Both the position numbers and the translations under genes were made by a program. Below are positions 1 to 5,104 of a stretch of DNA of 8,559 nt, in pieces (position 1 is the first letter of the stretch; every line of letters begins with the position of its first letter). The DNA lies in the NCBI GenBank assembly GCA_045597045.1, contig JAZODN010000102.1, forward strand, positions 1-8,559. The letters are read 5' to 3'. The notes under the pieces are model-generated. The model did no database searches, was not told the origin of the DNA, and was given only the letters and a program-made list of their open reading frames with translations. This stretch comes from SIG588 sp045597045 (GTDB lineage: Bacteria > Bacillota > Clostridia > Oscillospirales > Acutalibacteraceae).

Positions 1-329
1 TCGGTACCGTTGTAGGGGATGGTTTCGCCTTCGATGCCCTTCAGGACAACGTTGCCTTCGCGATCGGTGCTAAGCAGACCGACCGAGACGATACCTGCAA
101 CGTCCTGATCGTACGCAGTCGTTGCAAAGAAGGGGCTGAACTTGCTCGAGAAGTAGTCATACCCCGCCACCAGCGTGTCGCCGCCGGTGTAGGCCTGATC
201 GTTGTTACTCGCAGGATCTTTTACCGGATCTTTCGTGTCGGGAGTTTTTTCACCGCACGCAGCCAGCATGGAGACCATCATGAGAACAGACAGTACCAGA
301 GCCAGAACTTTTGCCAGGTTCTTTTTCAT
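1..329 (-). CDS. Oligopeptide-type ABC transporter substrate-binding lipoprotein, N-terminal part (cut by window start)
   Basis: The 109 codons visible encode the N-terminus of an extracellular solute-binding lipoprotein of the family-5 (OppA/DppA-like) type. It starts MKKNLAKVLALVLSVLMM, a typical signal peptide, and has the lipobox LAAC with the lipidated Cys at residue 25, followed by a charged, Pro/Asp/Lys-rich linker. The start is fixed by AGGAGGG (336-342, minus strand) 6 nt upstream of the ATG. Residues from about 50 onward (FSPFF, IVSV, TDREG, GETIPY) match the same region of the 798-residue protein at 1161-3557, so the two are paralogues. The gene is third in a minus-strand series; the 105-nt gap before it has no convincing promoter, so it may be co-transcribed with the membrane protein gene upstream. 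Codons favour C-ending Asn, Ile, Phe and Tyr, resembling rpsB in this window, which suggests high expression. The substrate cannot be told; peptides are inferred from the family. Confidence 0.88.
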   Translation of the reverse strand, partial: MKKNLAKVLALVLSVLMMVSMLAACGEKTPDTKDPVKDPASNNDQAYTGGDTLVAGYDYFSSKFSPFFATTAYDQDVAGIVSVGLLSTDREGNVVLKGIEGETIPYNGT

Positions 330-434
330 AAGAATCCCTCCTAAAATATTTGAATCTGCGGCAAGCCGCCAAATTCCGTTGTTTGGTGATGACACTGCAA
401 ATCGTCATCGGTTTAAATGGATAAAGCAATAAAT

Positions 435-971
435 TTACACAGCCACCGTATCGAAACAGTGCTTGCGGCGGTGCATGATGGCAGCAGACGCAAACAAGCC
501 ACACACGGCGGTGAAATAGATTGCCGCTTGCCAATCGAACGGAGCATCGTGAAACACACACGACAAGGTTGCCCCGACGGCAGACAAGCCGGAAAAGATC
601 ATCAAGAGAATGGTAGTATACGCCGTGCGGTCGCAGATCTTGTCACGCCGTTCCCGTGTGAAGGGAGGGGTGGCAGTGAAGATGTAAAACACGGCGATGC
701 TGAGATACCCCAATGGCAGCAAGCAGCCGAGAAAGGGGAAGAGCACGTAAAACCGGTGCAGCACTTCCGTATTTAAAAACAGTGCGGTGCCAAAGCAGAG
801 AATCGACAGTGCCGTAAAAAAGGCGAACAGCACCGCCGCGCGCCTCACCGCTTGCGGTGAGGCTTTGAACGTGTATCGCGTTCCGCGATACACGGCAACT
901 GTCTTTAATCTTCCTTGTTTATCTCGCACATTTTCCAGCCGATAATCGGCGGCATACTTTTTACTGATCAT
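435..971 (-). CDS. Four-helix membrane protein of unknown function
   Basis: I do not recognise this 178-residue protein. It has a soluble, charged N-terminus of about 44 residues that includes the stretch VAVYRGTRYTF, then four hydrophobic segments at about 45-66, 73-98, 117-140 and 147-166. A basic loop (TRERRDKICDR, about 105-115) lies between helices 2 and 3, and there is a short basic C-terminus (HRRKH). By the positive-inside rule the N-terminus and the middle loop are probably cytoplasmic. I chose the ATG at 971 over the in-frame GTG at 980 because AAAGGTG (980-986, minus strand) sits 8 nt upstream of the ATG and would run directly into the GTG. It has its own promoter and lies between two paralogous substrate-binding lipoprotein genes. 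It lacks the length and motifs of an ABC permease, so a transport role would rest on position alone. It could equally be an unrelated small integral membrane protein. Confidence 0.72.
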   Translation of the reverse strand: MISKKYAADYRLENVRDKQGRLKTVAVYRGTRYTFKASPQAVRRAAVLFAFFTALSILCFGTALFLNTEVLHRFYVLFPFLGCLLPLGYLSIAVFYIFTATPPFTRERRDKICDRTAYTTILLMIFSGLSAVGATLSCVFHDAPFDWQAAIYFTAVCGLFASAAIMHRRKHCFDTVAV

Positions 972-1020
972 GCACAGCACACCTTTATCACAACTGCAAA
1001 AACATAGTTATACATTCAGT

Positions 1021-1050
1021 ACAATATCATAAAAGCCCCAATTCTGTCAA
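1021..1050 (-). promoter_or_regulatory. Sigma-A type promoter of the four-helix membrane protein gene
   Basis: On the minus strand TTGACA (1045-1050) is a perfect -35 box. TATTGT (1021-1026) is a plausible -10 box, spaced 18 nt and preceded by an extended -10 TGA. Transcription would start near 1014, giving a leader of about 40 nt. The surrounding sequence closely resembles the promoter of the 798-residue lipoprotein gene. Confidence 0.6.
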
Positions 1051-1070
1051 GTGCTTGCACGAAAATTGGG
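1037..1070. repeat. Inverted repeat flanking a -35 box, possible operator
   Basis: CCCAATT (1037-1043) and AATTGGG (1064-1070) form a perfect 7-bp inverted repeat with 20 nt between the arms. The left arm falls in the promoter spacer and the right arm lies upstream of the -35 box of the membrane protein promoter. Between them is a second small palindrome, GTGCTTGCAC (1051-1060), directly upstream of the -35 box. The placement suits a repressor or activator site, but no regulator is identified and chance cannot be excluded. Confidence 0.35.
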
Positions 1071-1118
1071 AACATTATACAAATCTTTTTTGTTTTTTTA
1101 AATACATCGACAAAAGGT

Positions 1119-1157
1119 ATCGTGAGGAGGCACTGCGATGCAGCAACTCCTCACGAT
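1119..1157 (-). terminator. Strong hairpin just after the 798-residue lipoprotein gene, possible terminator
   Basis: ATCGTGAGGAG (1119-1129) and CTCCTCACGAT (1147-1157) make a perfect 11-bp stem. Within the loop, CTGC-GAT-GCAG can add a 4-bp inner stem. It begins 3 nt after the stop codon of the minus-strand lipoprotein gene, as a transcript-end hairpin should. The following minus-strand sequence has only a run of four T, so termination may be incomplete, or the hairpin may protect the mRNA 3' end. Confidence 0.5.
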
Positions 1158-1160
1158 GCG

Positions 1161-3557
1161 TCAGTTCATTTCCAGTTTTTCGATGTCACGCGTCCAACTC
1201 CAAAACGCGGTGATATGCGGCGTTACGGTTTGTGCATTGATACGCGCCGTGCGGAATATGACCGCGTTTTGACACGGATACACAGGGATCTCCACACCCC
1301 AATCCAGCACGATATCCATGCAGTTTTTGTAGATCTGCTTGCGGAAGGTGTGATCGGTGGCGGTGCGTGCTTCGGTGAGCAGGCGATCCAACTCGCTATC
1401 CGCAATGGCAAACAGATTGGCGTTGTTGCCGCCCTTGCCGAGAATGTTGCTGCTGTGATAGACGGGATACATGTCGGGATCGGGTGAACAGCTCCGGGTG
1501 GCCGACCACATGGCGCAGGTGCCATTTCCCACCGCTGCCCACAAGCGGTTGACATCGGTGAGGTCCACTATCGTCAGGGTGATGCCGATGGTTTCAAGTG
1601 CCTCTTTGGCGGCGGTTACAACGGCAAAGTGGGGATGGTTACCAGTGCCTTCGGCCGCAATAAGGAAATCGTAACTCAGTTTGGCGCCCACGGGGGCGGC
1701 AACGAATTTGGCAGTTTCTTCATCCCAAATATATCCGGCGGCTTTGAAATAGTCGGTGGCGGCGGCCAATGCCGCAGCATACTTCTCCTCGACGGTCATA
1801 TCGGCAGAATAGATCGGGTTGCCGTTTGCGTCTGAGGTGAAGGCGGCGGCAAATCCTTCGTCGGTCGATTGCGGTGCGGCCCATGATGTGACAGGGATCG
1901 GATATTCGATCACACCGGCGCGTTCGCCGTAATACGCGGCAATGGCCTGTTCGCGGTAGACGGCGAACAAGGTGGCAAAGGCTTTGCGCAGGTTCTTGGA
2001 GGCGTCACTTGCCGCATCTTTTCCCACCTTCACGTGGTCGGCGTGGATACCGAGATAGCCGTAGTTGCATGGGTCAACGGCGGCCGTGGTGATCACATCG
2101 CCGCTTAAGGTGCCGTTGTTGGCTTGCCGGATGGTATTGACCGCATTTGCAGACAAATCGGGCAAGGTCACGTCCAACGTGCCGTCGACGATGCCGGCAA
2201 GGCACGCGGTAGCGGTTGTTTCCCGAAATAGCAGCGTTTCGATCTGTGGGCATCCTTTATAGTAGGTCTTGTTGGCTTGCAGCGTGACGGTACCGTCGGC
2301 ATAGCTTTGGAAAGTGAAAGCACCGGCACCCAAAGGCGCCGCACTTTTGGCTTTGACAGCAGACAGATCTCCCTTGGGAAACCCGAAACGGTTGGCGGCA
2401 TAGTCATACATTTCCTCGGCACCGTAATAGTGCAGCGGCGCCACCGCGATACCGAGATGATACACGGCGGTGGCATCGGGTGCCGTCATGGTGACGCGCA
2501 CGGCGTGTTCGCCGCGCTTTTCGATGCCGCTGATCGCGGTGACGGGACCGCCTGCGGCTTCGTCTTTCGGTCCTTCGATCGAAATGAATGCCCGTTTCAA
2601 ACACGCAGCAATCGGCGTGGTGACGGCATCACGGTCGATGCCGTTTTCCGAAAAGTCACGGTTGTGAGCATCCAAGATGAGTTGCCAAAAATCTGCCTTG
2701 GTGGGGAAACTTGCCGCCGGATCGTACACCTTGCCGTTCGAGGCGGTCAGCGAGCCGTCTTCGTTCAAGGTGCCGTAGCCCCACGCGTACATTGCCAGTG
2801 CCACTTCGTTGTTGCCGCAATTGGGCAAGTAAGAGGAATAATTGGCAAGGCAATAGTCAACGATCTCACTCACAAACAGATCGCCGGCCGCTGCCAGTAC
2901 ATCGCCCCAATAGGCGGTGTACTGTGCTTCGGTAAACCCGTCGTATTGTGCGGCCTCGGGGCCGGCAGCCCAGATGCGGTCGGCCAGGGCGGCGTATGTT
3001 TCATAGATCTCCTCGTTCACACCGGAGCGATAAGCGGCCAGTCCTTGAATCGGTAAGGTGGCAAAGGCGGCGGTACCGTCATATGACGGGTCGGCCAATA
3101 CGTACATCGAGAAGATCACGTCATCGGCGGTCAGCGGCTCGTTGTCGCTGAAGCAGATATCGTCACGCAGTATGAAATCATATATCACACGGCCGTCATC
3201 CGTTTCGGTCGCGGTACAGTCGGCGATGCCGTGATAGGTGTAATCGGTGCCGTCATAGGGAATCGTTTCGCCCGTGATGCCCTGCAGAATCACGCGGCCC
3301 TCGCGATCGGTATCCAAGAGGGGAACCGAGACGATATCGGCAATTTCACAGTCTTGCGCCGTGCGCGAAAAAAACGGACTGAACGTTCCCGAAAAGGTGG
3401 GGCTGCCGACGGTTAACGTTTGGTTTGTGGTAACGGGCGGTTCGTTAGGGGGTGGTGTTTGCGGTTTGTCGGCAGGAGAGATGCTGCAGCCGACCAACAG
3501 GATCAGCAAACATATCGATAGCACCAAAGCCGGTACTTTCCGTTGACATTTACTCAT
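1161..3557 (-). CDS. Large oligopeptide-type ABC transporter substrate-binding lipoprotein
   Basis: This 798-residue protein is a family-5 extracellular solute-binding lipoprotein, which captures a ligand outside the membrane and hands it to an ABC permease. Peptides are the usual ligands, but the substrate is not deducible here. It has a signal peptide (about 1-23) with lipobox LVGC and the lipidated Cys at 24, then a Pro/Thr-rich linker. Family features include YDFILRDDICFSDNEPLTADDV near 126-147, the APLGAGAFTF motif near 407-416, and a C-terminal lobe with SPDPDMYPVYHSS near 691-703. It is much longer than OppA (about 540 residues). Much of the excess is a Tyr/Ala-rich insertion at about 175-305. 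The start is supported by GGGGAGG (3565-3571, minus strand) 7 nt upstream. It has its own promoter and a hairpin after its stop codon. A paralogue begins at 329 on the same strand. No permease or ATPase genes are in the window. Confidence 0.9.
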   Translation of the reverse strand: MSKCQRKVPALVLSICLLILLVGCSISPADKPQTPPPNEPPVTTNQTLTVGSPTFSGTFSPFFSRTAQDCEIADIVSVPLLDTDREGRVILQGITGETIPYDGTDYTYHGIADCTATETDDGRVIYDFILRDDICFSDNEPLTADDVIFSMYVLADPSYDGTAAFATLPIQGLAAYRSGVNEEIYETYAALADRIWAAGPEAAQYDGFTEAQYTAYWGDVLAAAGDLFVSEIVDYCLANYSSYLPNCGNNEVALAMYAWGYGTLNEDGSLTASNGKVYDPAASFPTKADFWQLILDAHNRDFSENGIDRDAVTTPIAACLKRAFISIEGPKDEAAGGPVTAISGIEKRGEHAVRVTMTAPDATAVYHLGIAVAPLHYYGAEEMYDYAANRFGFPKGDLSAVKAKSAAPLGAGAFTFQSYADGTVTLQANKTYYKGCPQIETLLFRETTATACLAGIVDGTLDVTLPDLSANAVNTIRQANNGTLSGDVITTAAVDPCNYGYLGIHADHVKVGKDAASDASKNLRKAFATLFAVYREQAIAAYYGERAGVIEYPIPVTSWAAPQSTDEGFAAAFTSDANGNPIYSADMTVEEKYAAALAAATDYFKAAGYIWDEETAKFVAAPVGAKLSYDFLIAAEGTGNHPHFAVVTAAKEALETIGITLTIVDLTDVNRLWAAVGNGTCAMWSATRSCSPDPDMYPVYHSSNILGKGGNNANLFAIADSELDRLLTEARTATDHTFRKQIYKNCMDIVLDWGVEIPVYPCQNAVIFRTARINAQTVTPHITAFWSWTRDIEKLEMN

Positions 3558-3604
3558 TAAGAAACCTCCCCAAATAAAAACAACGGCGGTTTTGCTCTAT
3601 AGAA

Positions 3605-3634
3605 AAGATACCATAATTCTGCGAGTTCTGTCAA
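3605..3634 (-). promoter_or_regulatory. Sigma-A type promoter of the 798-residue lipoprotein gene
   Basis: On the minus strand TTGACA (3629-3634) is followed after 18 nt by TATCTT (3605-3610), with an extended -10 TGG. The predicted start near 3598 leaves a leader of about 40 nt that includes the strong ribosome binding site. It resembles the promoter at 1021-1050 in the bases after the -35 box (GAAYT) and around the -10 box (TTATGRTAT). Confidence 0.62.
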
Positions 3635-3792
3635 GTTGCGCCATGAAGAGTGCGTGTGCCTTAATACAAATGTTTTAATATGATAAGACAGCGTGCGGAA
3701 AAGTTTACCTGCTCGGCTTTGCATAAGTTGAGTGAATGACCGCCTGTTAGTGCGCCCATACTGTTTTTACAACAGAAAAAGGTGGGAAACGA

Positions 3793-4563
3793 ATGCTGGG
3801 AAAGGTGGAAATTTGTGGGGTGAACACCGCCACGCTAAAGGTGTTGAGTGAGGCGGAAAAGATGCGTTTGTTGCGCGAAATGCGCGACGGTACCAACCCA
3901 AAAGCCAGGGAGGAAATGATCAGCGGTAACTTGCGCTTAGTGCTCAGCGTGATTCAACGGTTTGCCGGGCGGGGCGAGAATCCCGACGATCTTTTTCAAG
4001 TGGGGTGTATCGGGCTGATGAAGGCGATCGACAATTTTGATATTTCGCAAAACGTGCGGTTTTCCACATACGGTGTGCCGATGATCATCGGGGAAATTCG
4101 GCGGTACTTGCGCGACAATAACAGCGTGCGCATCAGCCGTTCGGTGCGCGATCTGGCCTACCGAGCCATGCAGGTGAAGGAGCAGCTGACCGCCGAACGG
4201 CAAAACGAGCCGACAGTGGAGGAGATCGCACGGGTGTTGGAGGTGCCGCGAGAAGACGTGGTGCTGGCTTTGGAATCGGTGGTGGAGCCGATGAGTCTGT
4301 ATGAGCCGGTGTATGCCGATGGCGGCGACACGATCTACGTGATGGATCAGGTGGGGGATACGGGCGGCGAAGGTGATTGGTTGGAAGAATTGGCGCTGAA
4401 AGAGGCTATTCGCACCTTGGGAGAACGTGAGAAAAAGATACTGAATCTGCGCTTCTTCAAAGGGTTGACGCAGGTGGAGGTCTCGGCCGAGATCGGGATC
4501 AGCCAGGCACAGGTGAGCCGTTTGGAAAAAAGTGCGTTGCGTCGGATCAAGGAACAGCTGTGA
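3793..4563 (+). CDS. sigG: RNA polymerase sporulation sigma factor SigG (late forespore)
   Basis: This 256-residue protein is a sigma-70 family factor of the SigG type, which directs late forespore transcription after engulfment. The SigG-type N-terminus KVEICGV (4-10) separates it from SigF. Region 2 is seen in NLRLVLSVIQRF (46-57) and DDLFQVGCIGLMKAIDNFD (65-83). Regions 2.3-2.4 follow in FSTYGVPMIIGEIRRYLRDN (90-109), then region 3 (about 115-190). Region 4 ends in the helix-turn-helix LTQVEVSAEIGISQAQVSRL (225-244). Length matches the Bacillus subtilis protein (about 260). The start is supported by AAAGGTGG about 7 nt upstream. In many spore formers sigG follows spoIIGA-sigE, but here it follows a divergent lipoprotein gene, so it should have its own promoter; I could not identify a convincing SigF-type one. 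The sporulation gene ylmC lies 53 nt downstream, a conserved neighbour. One difference from B. subtilis is Ser44 where that protein has Asn45. Confidence 0.95.
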   Translation: MLGKVEICGVNTATLKVLSEAEKMRLLREMRDGTNPKAREEMISGNLRLVLSVIQRFAGRGENPDDLFQVGCIGLMKAIDNFDISQNVRFSTYGVPMIIGEIRRYLRDNNSVRISRSVRDLAYRAMQVKEQLTAERQNEPTVEEIARVLEVPREDVVLALESVVEPMSLYEPVYADGGDTIYVMDQVGDTGGEGDWLEELALKEAIRTLGEREKKILNLRFFKGLTQVEVSAEIGISQAQVSRLEKSALRRIKEQL

Positions 4564-4571
4564 ATATTTTA

Positions 4572-4608
4572 ACCGTCTTTGGCATAGTGTGTAATGCGAA
4601 AGGACGGT
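4572..4608 (+). promoter_or_regulatory. Hairpin between sigG and ylmC overlapping the ylmC ribosome binding site
   Basis: ACCGTC (4572-4577) pairs with GACGGT (4603-4608). TTT (4578-4580) pairs with AAA (4599-4601) across a bulged G, and GCAT (4582-4585) pairs with ATGC (4594-4597), closing an 8-nt loop. There is no following T-run, so it is not an intrinsic terminator. The 3' arm includes part of the purine-rich sequence GGACGGTGG that serves as the ylmC ribosome binding site, so the fold could lower ylmC translation or mark an mRNA processing site. Function is inferred. Confidence 0.5.
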
Positions 4609-4616
4609 GGAAAGGC

Positions 4617-4916
4617 ATGTTTTGTCGAATTACGGAACTGCACAACAAAGAGGTTATCAACGTGTGTGACGGTATGCGGCTGGGCTGCGTAGATGACGTG
4701 GAGGTGGATACCCACACGGCACAGCTGACCGCGATCGTGCTGCACGGACACCCTAAACTACTTGGTATTATGGGGTGTGAAGAGGACACGGTGATCCCGT
4801 GGAAGGAGATCGAGGTGATCGGTGAAGAGACCATTTTGGTCAATCGCCCATCCAGTGAGCGCAAAAACGGGCCGTGCAGCGGCGTGTGTCGCGGTTTGTT
4901 CGGACGGGTGCGCTGA
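4617..4916 (+). CDS. ylmC: YlmC/YmxH family sporulation protein (PRC-barrel-like)
   Basis: This 99-residue protein has the features of the small YlmC/YmxH family. The N-terminus RITELHNKEVINVCDGMRLG (4-23) is followed by alternating strands, VDDVEVDTHTAQLTAIVLHG and then VIPWKEIEVIGEETILVN, as in a PRC-barrel fold. The family is linked to sporulation by its conservation in spore formers and its place next to sigG; its molecular role is not established. I chose the ATG at 4617 because it begins at the family's conserved N-terminus and has GGTGG 6 nt upstream. The open frame extends back to a GTG at 4560 that overlaps the sigG stop, but those residues do not resemble the family. The C-terminal tail is odd: after the barrel it runs ERKNGPCSGVCRGLFGRVR, basic and with a CX3C pair (Cys87, Cys91). 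The protein has six cysteines in all. It is probably co-transcribed with sigG. Confidence 0.85.
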   Translation: MFCRITELHNKEVINVCDGMRLGCVDDVEVDTHTAQLTAIVLHGHPKLLGIMGCEEDTVIPWKEIEVIGEETILVNRPSSERKNGPCSGVCRGLFGRVR

Positions 4917-4929
4917 TGTGAATTTGGTG

Positions 4930-4958
4930 TTGACAAACGGCACGCGGTTTGCTATACT
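4930..4958 (+). promoter_or_regulatory. Sigma-A promoter of the riboswitch-pflBA operon
   Basis: TTGACA (4930-4935) and TATACT (4953-4958) are separated by exactly 17 nt, with an extended -10 TGC. The -35 box starts only 14 nt after the ylmC stop codon. A start near 4965 would place the first transcribed bases right at the 5' edge of the riboswitch, as expected if this promoter serves it. Confidence 0.88.
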
Positions 4959-4967
4959 GTAACTACA

Positions 4968-5040
4968 GTTTTACATGACTGACGGATTTCGCAGAGCACT
5001 GCGGGGAAGTGTAAAACACAGTATGCCGACCGTCTGGGCG
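4968..5040 (+). promoter_or_regulatory. ZTP/ZMP riboswitch (pfl motif) aptamer controlling pflBA
   Basis: The leader has the conserved elements of the ZTP riboswitch in order. P1 is GTTTTACA (4968-4975) with TGTAAAAC (5010-5017), a perfect 8-bp stem. The P1-P2 junction reads TGACTGACGGA (4976-4986), the family's UGACUGGCGGA with one change. P2 is CGCAG (4990-4994) with CTGCG (4999-5003), closing an AGCA loop, followed by the conserved GGGGAAG. After a short linker comes CCGACCGTCTGGGCG (5026-5040), the family's 3' signature (canonically CCGCCUGGGC). The pseudoknot pairs GACGG (4981-4985) with CCGTC (5030-5034). The family senses 5-aminoimidazole-4-carboxamide ribonucleotides (ZMP, ZTP), which build up when 10-formyl-tetrahydrofolate is low, and turns genes on. 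The motif's original name came from its occurrence upstream of pfl genes, which is the arrangement here. The 3' signature runs into the terminator stem, so ligand binding should block termination. Confidence 0.92.
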
Positions 5041-5079
5041 AAATCTGTTCAAAACGAACGGATTTCGCCCTTTTATTTT
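5036..5079 (+). terminator. Riboswitch-controlled intrinsic terminator before pflB
   Basis: GGGCGAAATCTGTTC (5036-5050) and GAACGGATTTCGCCC (5056-5070) form a 15-bp stem with one U-G pair and a 5-nt loop, followed by TTTTATTTT (5071-5079). Its 5' arm shares the GGGCG of the riboswitch 3' signature, so aptamer and terminator compete. It lies 25 nt before the pflB start codon, so its formation would prevent pflBA transcription. It is also the first terminator seen downstream of sigG-ylmC. Confidence 0.93.
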
Positions 5080-5104
5080 CGGTGAAAGCAAAGGAGAAGG
5101 TACG

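Noticed and set aside
388..409. GATGAC/GTCATC hairpin between the membrane protein gene and the truncated lipoprotein gene
   Set aside because: It has a 6-bp stem with a 10-nt loop and no T-run in either direction; not convincing as a terminator and too short to claim as an operator.
2277..3056. Plus-strand open frame of 259 codons opposite the 798-residue lipoprotein gene
   Set aside because: It is a shadow of a gene with clear homology on the other strand, with unnatural composition and no start signals.
3703..3729. Possible SigF-type promoter before sigG (GTTTA, then CATAAGT after 14 nt)
   Set aside because: The -35 box fits loosely, but the -10 region and the spacing depart from the SigF/SigG consensus; too weak to list as a feature.
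3761..3775. CTGTT/AACAG hairpin just upstream of the sigG ribosome binding site
   Set aside because: It has only a 5-bp AT-rich stem and does not include the ribosome binding site; likely chance.
4560..4616. Upstream GTG start for ylmC overlapping the sigG stop
   Set aside because: The 19 extra residues do not match the family, and the ATG at 4617 begins the conserved N-terminus and has its own ribosome binding site.
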